Shown: positions 1 to 11,700 of the stretch, piece by piece
How the letters are laid out: each line of letters begins with the position of its first letter
Position numbering within the stretch: position 1 is the stretch's first letter
The notes under the pieces: generated by a model
The model's input: the letters and a program-made list of their open reading frames with translations, nothing else
The model's database searches: none
Told to the model about the DNA's origin: nothing
NCBI GenBank assembly: GCA_947247005.1
Contig: OX365962.1
Coordinates: forward strand, 6,917,201-6,981,200
From: Spisula solida
Lineage: Eukaryota > Mollusca > Bivalvia > Venerida > Mactridae
Length of the DNA stretch: 64,000 nucleotides
Reading direction: 5' to 3'
Program-made: the position numbers and the translations under genes

Positions 1-123
1 TTTCATCATTTTGAAATCTAAAAATGTTCAATGTAACATTCAACGCGATCGATTATTACAGGTGTGTCAGGACTAAGTCCTAACATCGTTAGTAAATTTA
101 AATGATCAAAACTTTAAATGCCC

Positions 124-208
124 TATAGCCGAGCGGTTAACACCTATGGTTTTGTGAGCGTCATTTTGAAAATGTATACGTTTTACTGCGAGTTCAAATC
201 CCAACAAT
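124..208 (+). repeat. tRNA-like sequence (SINE head or tRNA pseudogene)
   Basis: A perfect pol III A box (TAGCCGAGCGG, 127-137) is followed about 55 bp later by a B-box-like AGTTCAAATCC. The A box is of the Leu/Ser tRNA style. The arms do not fold into a clean cloverleaf, so this is more likely a tRNA-derived repeat than a working tRNA. Confidence 0.4.
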
Positions 209-495
209 GCCTAGACTTTTTTAATTTTGCTTAAACTATGTATATTAATGCTTTTGCTCATTCCGGTGATTACATACATGCAATGAATAAACTAGATCTA
301 TTCGCACTTGCATTCCAGCACACCAGGATTGAGTGCATCCTACGAAGCTGGAAATCTTTGCAATTTTTGCATTCAATGTACTAGTAAATATTTTTAAAAA
401 AACATAGCGTATCTATATCAAGCCAGCTACCTTTTTCGCAAAGAAAAGTATGAAAAATTAATTTGTCGATACAAAAAAATCAGAAAAAAATATTA

Positions 496-1043
496 TTAAA
501 GGGACTGCCTCACGTTTTTGTGTATTGTAAAAATAAAATAAAATTGTCAAATATTCGCGTTATTTTGGTATAGTTGCCTGTATATGCCATAAACAACCAC
601 ACTGACATCTAAAATAACTTGCGAAACATCGGCATTTTGTAGTTATTCAGTATTTTTACATCGAAAATTCTATAGGGTATTAATACCCTATAGAATTAAC
701 ACTACTATTACTTAAATTGCCTGAAATTTGTTCCCATTTGATGAAAACGAATGGAAAAACAAACCAAATACATCAATGATGTTTACGCTGTAGTTTGCTA
801 ATGTTACAGTTCAATCACGTGTGAATTACATAATTCACAAAGCATGTTGGAAGGAAACTTAGCGCTTTTCTTTCAAGAAAAAAATACTCAGTGGGCGATA
901 TCGAGAGTGGTTAAAATTGCTTATTTGCACCAAATATTTCATAAAGCAACCGTCAGTGGCTTTCTATAACATCAATACTTGGTTAGGTTAGAAAATCACG
1001 ATATACAAAAATTTTAGCCAAATATGTGAGGCAGCACCTTTAA
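496..1043. mobile_element. TTAA-flanked MITE, about 548 bp
   Basis: The ends are inverted copies: TTAAAGGGACTGCCTCAC on the left and GTGAGGCAGCACCTTTAA on the right. Both ends sit on TTAA, the target of piggyBac-type transposases. No coding capacity is visible. A perfect 30-bp palindrome centred near 681 lies inside. The superfamily call is inference from the TTAA alone. Confidence 0.6.
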
Positions 1044-1065
1044 AAGCATAACAAAGAAAGAGCGT

Positions 1066-1142
1066 ATCAGACTGGATTCGAACCTTTACTTGGATTCAGC
1101 AATGATTTATGCTGATACCAAGCATTTTACGCACTACGCTAA
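1066..1142 (-). repeat. Degenerate tRNA-derived repeat
   Basis: On the minus strand an A-box-like TAGCGTAGTGC is followed by a perfect B box GGTTCGAATCC (complement at 1074-1084). Acceptor arms do not pair, so it is a SINE head or pseudogene. Confidence 0.4.
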
Positions 1143-2440
1143 GAACGCTAATGAAATACCTTACGCTTATTTTAACTCATAAAGCTATGGTCAAATATGG
1201 TATGAGTAAAATAAGAGCGCTGATTGGTCAATACATACATTTACCTATTAAGAAATGGAACATTCTGGCGGTTTTGACAGAAATCTTTGAATCAACAGTA
1301 CATTTTACTATATTCACCTATTGAGTAAATAAACACATACGCAGTAATAAAGCGAATTTATCAAAGCATGACAGCACTTGCATTGCAAAACTTGCTCGTC
1401 CCCTTAAATGTATTTCATATTTGCCTGTGGGCGTGATTAAGTGACGTCACAGAATGGCACCGACGATGTACTAGATATTGACATTTCGTAAAGGAAATAA
1501 GGAATATATCTTGTAATATCAGGCGAAAGTGAATATTTTCGATTGCATGAGGTACATAATTATAAATAGTCTTCGTCTAATGATCTAACTGGATCGTTTG
1601 TATCTTTTATTTTGTTAGCACTGGCTACGGGATTCCATTTTGGAGGCCGAACGTGCGTTGCTTTCCTTCAGTATTATATAAACGTATAGAGCGATTTTGA
1701 TTAGAATGACTGCTATGATATTTTATGGATATAATTTCAAATTCCTGTGATAAAACATACATTAATATACTAAAATATGATAGTTATAGCAACGAAAGGT
1801 TGAGCACACAGTGCAACCCGTCGATTTAAACCTGTCGAAAATTTTTGTTGATAGCTTTGCTGCATCACTTTGCGTTCTCAGTGGGAAAACTTGTCAACAA
1901 TTTCTGTGTGCATCCTTTGATACATGTACTTTGCAGTTATACGTGTCAGTACAACCTTTCCAGAGCGGCCCTCTCTTGAGAAACAATCTCTCTTTTCCAT
2001 CGTTCTCATTTTATAACAAGTTACTGGTAAAATCATAACTACCTCTCTAAAGCAACAATCGAGAGCTGTTAAACGATCAAACTTTGTCTCTCTTAAAGGT
2101 TGTTGCTCTTCAGAGGTTGTACTGTTTATTTCTTAACAGATGTAATACTAGTAATTGAAGACTTTCGCTAATTTTGCCCCCGTCCCAAAAATCTGATCTA
2201 AGTTAAAATAGAGTTAACAATTTACGAGGGCTGCTTTCAGCAGTTCAGCCGTTCAGCCACCCTTTGATATTTTTACTTCCCCTGGCCATTTGACTACCTA
2301 TGGAAACGTGTGTTCGAGTCTACCTGGGGAGATTTTTTCTTTCCTGGCGGGCGTGCAGCCAACATCGATCTCCAGCGCCCAGGACAATCGAACATGTTCA
2401 GACACATCCCTCACAGGTACCATTTAACACCTTGGTCGAG
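1143..2440. other. Non-coding stretch with no recognised gene
   Basis: Only short open frames without exon signals or recognisable domains are seen. One TGACGTCA octamer is at 1442-1449. I see nothing else I can name. Confidence 0.5.
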
Positions 2441-2479
2441 TGAAGCATGTGGGTTATTCTTGCTCAGAAAAATTAAGCA

Positions 2480-2556
2480 GTGGTCCAGATGGGGTTGAAC
2501 CCGGAACCTCTCGATCCCGAAACGCGCGCCCTACCTCTAGGCCACCGCTCACCACA
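2480..2556 (-). repeat. tRNA-derived SINE head
   Basis: The minus strand reads an A box TGGCCTAGAGG (complement 2534-2544) and a B box GGTTCAACCCC (complement about 2491-2501) with tRNA-like spacing. No clean acceptor-stem pairing is seen, which favours a SINE over a functional tRNA. The body probably extends toward lower coordinates. Confidence 0.5.
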
Positions 2557-2559
2557 TTG

Positions 2560-3815
2560 GAATTTCGCAAAACTTATTTTGGATGCGGGAGGTTTCGGCG
2601 GGTAAGTAACTTGAGCGGAATTTGATATTAGGCATAAACAAACCACGGGTAATTACAGGTATAACTGTATCATTGATAAAGAATGAAAATAATAAAGGAT
2701 ACAGAAATTAATTTTATTGAAGTATAAATACTGATATAATAAAATAAAAATCAATTTCTGTAAAAAAACATTTTTATTCGTTATCAATGACACAGCTTCC
2801 TGTGGTCCACATAGGCCTTAATATCAAATTTCTTCATAAATGATCAAGTTTACCATGAAACGAACAATGGTATTTATAATTAAACGTATTATCACATTAC
2901 AGAGTTCAAATCATAGCTAGTTATCTCTCGGGTTATCAGTATCACTGTTATCTTCTATGTTGTCATGTACCGACACTATCTTAGTGATGAATAATTTTGT
3001 ACATGTCCCTTGATCACTCCGGGTGGACGCTGTAATACTAGTTGATACACCTAGGTAAGTCCTATTTACGTTGGTTTTTGTTTTTGGTGTTTTACTAAAT
3101 TGTTTAAGGACGGGCACCCCACCCACACCTAATATTGCTACCTAAGGTGGTCTGTCTATTGTTCGGCAACACAAGAATGACCACTAAAGCCTAGGTCCCA
3201 TTGAGCATTATTTGCCTCAGCGATGTACTCCCGATTTTAATTAATGAGCTATCAGGACATCAGGAACATGTTCCTCATGGTCTAATGGAAGTGATGAGAC
3301 AGTTTATGAACTTGGAAGGAATTATGATGAATCGGGTGGTATCGAAAGAAATTGCGAGAACATCGCCGATGTGGGGAATTCCTCAGTGGAACCTGGGCTT
3401 TAGGAATCAAATTAAGTATAACTAAGAAGTTACGGATTGAATCCAATAGATGTATTGTGTGTTTAATGTCACACATCCAACCACCCAATACGTGTGTGCG
3501 ATTGTGAAACTTCTTACTAGCTCTTGTAATATTCGGACTCGCATAGGGCAAGCGCACTAGTGCGAGCCTTTTGCTCTTCTATGTACATGATTACAGGTTC
3601 AAGTTAATTCAGCTTTTTAAAGCTGAAACTAAACTCAGTACAAAAAGAAACGTAAGTTGTAATGTATTGGGCATTTTCTATATACAATCGGGATATAGAT
3701 AACAAAACAGATTCTCATCTAAACGTTTATTATTCCATAATCACACATCACAAGTGAGTCCTTGGAACGAATTGATATCCATGAAGAAATTGTGATTTTA
3801 ATGAAACATGTACAC
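2560..3815. other. Non-coding stretch with no recognised gene
   Basis: Overlapping small frames at 3200-3560 lie on both strands but carry no domain, splice pattern or signal peptide I can recognise. Confidence 0.5.
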
Positions 3816-3821
3816 AAATGT

Positions 3822-3957
3822 TCCCCTTAGCGTGGCGTAGATTTAATAGAAATCGATGAAGAAATAAAATACTTATGGCTACATTTGTGTTCCAATGTTT
3901 ACAAATTTCTACTTGGAACTGTAGTAAAAAAACACGTGGTATTGCTACACTGTTAAC
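3822..3957. mobile_element. Fragment of MITE family 'CACGTGGTATTGCTACACTG'
   Basis: This is one end of the family whose best complete copy is at 10956-11239. It shares the internal sequence around an ATCGATGAAGAAATAAAATA core and the terminal CACGTGGTATTGCTACACTG. The left end is missing. Confidence 0.6.
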
Positions 3958-4504
3958 TGTGGTCGTCCACTATCTCCAGGGATATAATGATTTGTACAAA
4001 GAAATTATTCATGCAGACTGGTAACACGTGCATCCCGTGTTTTATCAAGTAAGGGCAATACCGGGCCATCAAATGCAAAAACAATGTGTTTTTGTATTCA
4101 CAATGTGTAGAAACAACTTTTGATCGGTTATGCAAAATATTATGTCGATAGGTACTGAACTTTTCCCACAACATAAAAAATACTACCCTAAAACCAATTA
4201 CGTTTCTTTTTGTACTGAGTGTATATGTCTTTCAATGTTTGACATTTCGACTTTTTGACAGAGGTTAAGTTCATTTTCTCGTTCTATTGTGAGTTGGGCA
4301 GCGTGTCGTGTAACTGTAGTATCTGATAAGTTTTCTGTTTGTGAAAAAATATTTAGTTTTAACATACTTTACGGTCAATAATAGGATAAATGGCATTTAG
4401 GTTAAGCCACTCGTTTCAAAACTTAGACACGACTTGCCCAATATGTCAAAAATAGTTCCTAGTCCTTATGATGTTTCAATTTAAGATGTTTTAATTTAGT
4501 TTAT

Positions 4505-4765
4505 ACTAATTGTTTAAGTTCGATTGTGAAACAGGTACATTTGTATTTTCAACTTATATTAATCACTTTCGACACCTCATTCCTGATGTTATCCATCGCC
4601 ACGAGGATATGAGAGAAGCGAGTTTCCCCTTTTTTGCTAAGCGTCTAGCAAGGCAATTACTGGTACCATTTTTATTTCGCCTTTGGTATGATGCGGCCAG
4701 GAATCGAACCCGAGACCTCCGGCACTCGAAGCGGACGCTCAACCACTACGCTATCGATGACCATA
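4505..4765 (-). repeat. tRNA-derived SINE
   Basis: The head (minus strand, 4765 to about 4687) has an A box TAGCGTAGTGG and a perfect B box GGTTCGATTCC. The adjoining body at 4505-4620 recurs at 36418-36520, sharing CATCGCCACGAG and the preceding CGACACCTCA block. Recurrence with a pol III head supports a SINE family. Confidence 0.6.
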
Positions 4766-5167
4766 CATAGTCCTTTTTAAGCCCAAATGCACAAAGGGCA
4801 AAGATAAGATTCTTCATATCCCCTATGTCAATTTTCGTTTTTATTTATTTTATACATATTTGTTTTAGGTTCAAGTTCCTAATCCTTGATATGCATGGGG
4901 GCAACTAGGTCAAGGACTAGAGCTTTCCGACCGGTCGGTCTATGTACTTTTCGAATTATTCTATGTTTTACTAACTTGTTGTAGGCCGATTGTGACGAAA
5001 GTTCCTTGTTCTTATTTTGTCTGGAGGCACAAAGGGCAAGGACTATCGGGAACTTTCAACTTTTCTATGCATTTTTTGCCATATTTGTATTATTCTATAT
5101 TGTTTTTTGCTTAATGTGATATTTCCAGGGGTACATATGGCAAAGACTGTAGCATTTCACTCCAACT

Positions 5168-5400
5168 GTTATACTGTAAAATCATTAATATTCGTGGGGG
5201 ATTTAATTTCATGGATTTGGTGGATGATCTCAACCACGAAATTAAATCCCCAATGAATAATTATACCAATATATATGTTAATATTACAATGGCTGCCATA
5301 CTTGCTTTAAAGTTCAGTGAGGCAAACGTTTTTGGAAGTTTACTTGCATATACCAACATGTAATAAAACAATTATCATATTTGTTTGATTTTTGAATGAT
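5168..5400. mobile_element. MITE with GGGGATTTAATTTC inverted repeat
   Basis: An inverted pair built on GGGGATTTAATTTCRTGG lies near 5195-5260. The same DNA, including the flanking TAATAAAACAATTAT part, recurs inverted at 58690-58910, so it is a dispersed element of about 220 bp. Confidence 0.6.
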
Positions 5401-5462
5401 TTCTGATAATATGTGTGAGTTTTGAACCTTTGACATTGTCATTCTTCATGGACTGTGCGTAA

Positions 5463-5722
5463 TGACGTCACATATGTTTAAAGTTACACATTATATAATT
5501 AATTACAGGCGAGATATGGCCCAAACAGTTTGCTATACTGGGCGTAGTGTTGAGTGACGTACGTAATGACGTCACCTAAGTTTAAAGTTACACATTATAT
5601 AATTCATTACAGGCGAGATATGGCCCAAACAGTTTGCTATACTGGGCGTAGTGTTGAGTGACGTACGTAATGACGTCACCTAAGTTTAAAGTTACACATT
5701 ATATAATTCATTACAGACGAGA
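5463..5722. repeat. 104-bp direct repeat reaching the start codon of the LolA-like gene
   Basis: Matching blocks recur exactly 104 bp apart: TGACGTCA at 5463, 5567 and 5671; GAGAT at 5511, 5615 and 5719. Each copy holds an acceptor-like TTACAG followed by DNA matching the signal-peptide codons of the gene starting at 5722. In the two upstream copies the start codon position reads ATA instead of ATG, and a shifted ATG runs quickly into a stop. Confidence 0.85.
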
Positions 5723-8700
5723 TGTGGCTACAACAGTTTGTTATACTGGGCGTGGTGTTGTCGGGGGTTCTGACACAGACCCCACATGGCAAGGACAACA
5801 CAGTCTGTACTACTTACACACAACCCACTACCGTCAGTGAGTATAAAACAATTAGAGCATGTTCTTAATTTTAGCGGTCGTTCATGAGGGCGCCAAATAT
5901 CGAAACCGCCACATTTAAACAGCCTAGAACGTCAATATTTAACCAAAGAGGCGTAAAACAGACATAACGGCCATCATTTATTATTTTTTTATTTAAGAAA
6001 ATAATGTTTCTGTGCGGGTGTGGGAGGTACATTATTTACAACCTATATTGAGCAACACCGTTTGGGAGCTGCAGATTGTGGCCGTTGTTAGGAGGTTGTT
6101 GCTTTACAGAGGTTAAATTTATAGTAAATAATGGCTTAGGAAAATTTTGAAGGTGTTCTTATAGAGAGGTTGTTGCTCTACAGAGGGTCACTTTGGAGAT
6201 GGTGAACTGTAGTTGGAATTTAGCTATATTTCATGTAATAGCATACTGGTATCATCACTAAATTCATGAGATAATACATGTACAAATGTACATGAACCTT
6301 TTTTATGCATGTATATGGGTTCCCGGAAGTGACGTGTCGACACTTTTTTTCAAAGTAATATTTGAACTTTGAATTCCATTAATTACTATCCAATGATATT
6401 TGGATTAAATAAAGTAATAATTATCCCATATCAATTAATAATTCGTTTAAATGAAATGATATTACGTTTAAATGAAATGATATTTTGTTAAAATGAATTG
6501 ATATTGTGTCAAAATGAAATGATATTTCGTTTAAATGAAATGATATTTTGTTAAAATGAATTGATATTGTGTCAAAATGAAATGATATTTCGTTTAAATG
6601 AAATGATATTTTGTTAAAATGAATTGAGATTGTGTCAAAATGAAATGATATTTCGTTTAAATGAAATGATATTTTGTTAAAATGAATTGATATTGTGTCA
6701 AAATGAAATGATATTTCGTTTAAATGAAATGATATTTTGTTAAAATAAAATGATATTACGTTTGAATGAAATGATGAAATGAATACAGAGTACATGTATA
6801 TTGAAATATAGTTCAGGATTTTTTCTTTAGGGTCTCAGTACTTTAGGGCCTATAATGTTTGTCTTTGTGCAGGCCTTTGTTTTTTATATTTCAGCAAACA
6901 AGGTACTAAAACCAAACATTACTAACCAGTTCCACGTGAGAGTCGAGATAGCCATTAAAAATAAGAATAAAACAGAAATAGCGCACGAGTACTTTGATTC
7001 CGTCAACAATAGAGGTTTTATTTCTCAGGAGGACTTCTCTATTCGGTAGGTGGCGTATTTTGTGTAATAAATACTTAAAAATTTCATTTCCTGTTCCGTT
7101 CCTGTTTCGTTTTGTTCGTAAGTAGTTCGGAGTTGAACATTCGGAACACTGTCCAGGACAGCCATATCGAACACACCCTTTGTCTTATGTCCAGGACAGC
7201 CGTTACGATCACATCATTTGTCTTATGTCCAGGACAGCCGTTACGATCACATCCTTTGTCTTATGTCCATGGAAGCCGTTACAAACACACCCTTTGTCTT
7301 ATGACCAGGACAGCCGTTATGAACACACCCTTTGTGTTATGTCCAGGACAGCCGTATCGAACACATCCTTTGTCTTATGTCCAGGACAGCCGTTACGAAA
7401 ACACCCTTTGTCTTATGTCCATGGCAGCCGTTACGAACACACCCTTTGTCTTATGACCAGGACAGCCGTATCGAACACACCCTTTGTCTTATGTCCAGGA
7501 CAGCCGTTACGAAAACACCCTTTGTCTTATGTCCATGGCAGCCGTTACGAACACACCCTTTGTCTTATGTCCATGGCAGCCGTTACGAACACACCCTTTG
7601 TCTTATGTCCATGACAGCCGTTACGAACACACCCTTTGTCTTATGACCAGGACAGCCGTATCGAACACACCCTTTGTCTTATGTCCAGGACAGCCGTTAC
7701 GATCACATCCTTTGTCTTATGTCTAGGACAGCCGTTACGATCACATCCTTTGTCTTATGTCCATGGCAGCCGTTACAAACACACCCTTTGTGTTATGACT
7801 AGGACAGCCGTTACGAACACACCCTTTGTATTATGTCCAGGACAGCCGTATCGAACACATCCTTTGACTTATGTTCAGGACAGCCGTTACGAACACACCC
7901 TTTGTCTTATGTCCATGGCAGCCGTTACGAACACACACTTTGTCTTATGACCAGGACAGCCGTATCGAACACACCCTTTGTCTTATGTCCATAACAGCCG
8001 TTACGAACACACCCTTTGTATTATGTCCAGGACAGCCGTTACGACCACTACCTTTGTCTTATGTCGAGGACAGCCGTTACGAACACACCCTTTGTCTTAT
8101 GTCCAGGACAGCCGTTACGATCACACCATTTGTCTTATATCCAGGACAGCCGTTACGAACACACTCTTTGTCTTATGTTTTCAGATTCCAAGCGTGGTAT
8201 GATTATGGTACTAATGAATTTATTGGTTTCTATCCTGATGCTGCGGGTAGGTGTATTCCATTGTTGAACATTTGTTGATGTGTGACCTTTAGTTGCGGTG
8301 TTATACTAACATCACTTATTGAGACCTAGAAAAAGGTTTCGCTTTTTTGGCACTGTTTCCCAAAAACGGTTTATTTTGTAAAAAAATAAGATTTTCCGAA
8401 ATTCTACCATTATTATTTTACGACCTCGCTGACATTCTTTTTTTATATGTTTAACTTAAAAATGTGTTTATTTTCTCGCCATGGGTGTTGAGCTTTGGAA
8501 GCGGCTGTGTGGAATAAAATACAATCAAATGTAAATAATTGTTTTAGGATATTTTTGCTAAAGCTTAATAGCAAAGATGTTAAGTGATAATGTACAATAT
8601 TGTTTTATAAATTTTTCATGTTTAAACGTTGAAAAACGAATAATTTATACACTCCCGCTATAACCGTCTAACGGCAAACGGGTTTTATTCTTTAATGTCG

Positions 8701-11700
8701 ATATCGAGAATAGCCACCTATAGTTTTATTTTCGAAACTGTATTGTATTTAATTTATCGCCTTATTGCGTAAACGAATTTTATATGGTAAAGAGGTTGTG
8801 AAACTGTAAACATGCTCGATTTCTGTTGTAGCGGGCACACCAGGACGATGTTTCGTTAACGATCTTGCAAAGACAAACCAACGTTTCTTGTTCGGTTACG
8901 AAAAAATCAATGGACAACCGCATATATTCAGCGCCGCAGGTGCATTACATTGGGGAGGTTTAGGTATTAATGAGGTGAGTTTCGTTTTTGTCCCCAAAAT
9001 AAGCGAGTCCAGAGCTGCCTGGGCGTCCGGAACTTCCAGGAAGTTGGGTCAAAATGTCGTTTTTATTACACGAGTTTGAAAAGAAGTTGGTTGCAATCCC
9101 CATGTCCCCTGTATTGCGCTATATACATGTAGTTTGTCAGACCCACTCGTGAGAAAACAATTCACTTACTGGCCGAACTCAAAACAAAATTAACATATTT
9201 CTAAGGTTCTATTGACAAAACGTCTCATAACGTCAGTTAATGAATGTCGACAGTTCATATATTTCACATCGATCATTTGGAGTCGTTAAACAATTATAAT
9301 ATTTAATTGGTTATTATGCATCAATGTTTACCTTTGTCATTTGGAGGACTGGTTTCGCTTCTAAACTTCTCGAATGTTTTAACAGGTATATATGGGTAGA
9401 ACCGTTGTCCGAGATATCATAGTCGACTGGTGGAGATCTTGTCAGTACTGGGACACACAAGACGCTACAATGACCGTGGACTGGTACTTCTCAGGTAAGA
9501 TCATCTGCCCTGCGTTCAACGAAGATTTACATGACACAGTTGGTTTATTAAAGCCGACGTACTTAGTATACTCATAGAACTGTATTTAATAACGTTTGCT
9601 GTTTTCAAGATGTTGCTGAAGTATGGTAGTGAAGAGGTTTGATTTAAATGATACGGAGCAGTACATGTACTTGCATCATTATCTGCGTGGCTGAATCAAT
9701 ACACAGAAACAGTACAGAACATAAAATGAAGAATCAGACATATACATGTACATGTATACATAAAATGATGCAATACGAACTTATATAGGTGTATATCTCT
9801 TCAAATGGATGCTTAGTTTGGTAATATAGGTGTATATCTCTTCAAACGGATGCTTAGTTTGGTAATATAGGTGTACATCTCTTCAAATGGATGCTTAGTT
9901 TGGTAATATAGGTGTACATCTCTTCAAATGGATGCTTAGTTTGGTAATATAGGTGTACATCTCTTCAAATGGATGCTTAGTTTGGTTATTTCTCAAATTG
10001 TCACCGATAGCCTCAGTGTGGCTTCGGGCATGTTTATGAGCAAAATTGGTAAATTGGCACGTCCTTATACACAAATAGCGCGAACCTGATAGAAAACGCG
10101 AAAGGATACATTTTTTTGCCTCCTTTTGAAGAGTAGCACCTATGTCAAAATTTTTCTTAGGAACGTTTATTGAAACCACAGGAACTTGCATTTATAATTT
10201 GAAATTTTTTTTTCGCTAGGCCTACTTTACTACTATATTTTAATAGTACAGTAGGCCTAGTGAAAAAAAATATTTTTTTTTTCAAAATTGTTTTTTCATT
10301 TTTTTTTCAAATTATAAATGCAAGTTCCTGTGTTGAAACGCACCTAAGACGAATCCTAGGACAATCCTAGGATATGATCTTAAGAATGATGAGAAACGCT
10401 GCTATGGTTTGTAAGTGTTACCTGAGTCGAACAAAACATAGAGTGATAGTTGTTATACAGTAGATTTACCTCGAAGCCGGAAGTCATTGGCCAATAAGAC
10501 AGGGATAAAACGGAATACTGTCTCAGCCAAACGCAAATAATACAGTAGATTGAGTGTTAAATGTGTCATATGAATGAACATGTACTCCGGCTAATAACAC
10601 GTACTATTTTTAAAAGACGTACCCAGACAATGGCATAATCGACCGACGTATTATCTAGTTCGACTTATATGCGAATATATACGGTATTATTACATGTTCT
10701 ACTTACAGCTCGAACTATGTGGTCCACGTCGGTCGGTGTTCGGGTTCCCATCATGGCCCACGTACAAGGTGTCTCTTATCTTAAAGAACGACACGCGTTC
10801 GACCATTACTATAACTTCTTTGATTATCAACCTTACGTCAGCGCAAACGATAATAAGATTTTCCAGGTAAGGAAAACATTAAGTTATTCATGTTCTCATG
10901 TACTATGGACTTAAAGTATCAATATATCCCCCACTGAAATACATTCAAACTGAATCAGTGTAGCAATACCACGTGGTTTTTTACTACAGTTCCAAGTAGA
11001 AATTTGTAAACATTGGAACACAAATGTAGCCATAAGTATTTTATTTCTTCATCGATTTCTATGAAATCTACGCCACGCTAAGGGGAACATTATTTGCTTT
11101 CCGTGCAATATAAAATATTTTTCAGCGGATGTGCCGTTTTGTCCATTACCCTGAGAAACCGTGGAACGTGTAGGTTTTCCAATGTTTGCAAATTTCTTCT
11201 TGGAACTGTAGTCGAAAGTCACGTGGTATTGCTACACTGTGAATGGCAAGCTTCGAAAAGCAATAACTTTGCAACCGTAAGATGGAAGAAACCGATATAA
11301 AGCATTTATAGTCCAGTCAGGATAAAAATCCAGTGACGCAGCGGTCGAGTCCACTATAACGGTGTAAAACCAATTATAAAAGCTTATACTGTACAAACAA
11401 CTATAATTTCAATGCTAAACTAACAAACTAAACTTCGCTCTACCTGTTTAGACAATGGCTGTGATGTTTTGCGTAGACAAAAACTGCAACGTCACTGTCA
11501 TAATATCCTAACTGGACTATAGTTGGTTTGTAAACACAATAACGAAATGTAAACAATAAATGCATAATTTAAAGTCTAAGGGGAGCAACTCTTGCAAAAT
11601 TAGTATTTGTCATCCATACATTTTACTAAATGTCATTTTTGCAATACTATTTCGACAGTTGTTATGGTTAACAAATGTTTTGGCAACTAGCCGTTTAGCG

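Noticed and set aside
6421..6795. 124-codon minus-strand frame
   Set aside because: It is the translation of the 63-bp minisatellite; low-complexity FHLNEISFHF-type repeats with no start context.
7112..8278. Several overlapping plus-strand frames of 70-144 codons
   Set aside because: They come from the stop-free 38-bp repeat read in different frames; only the last 62 nt (8185-8246) belong to a real exon.
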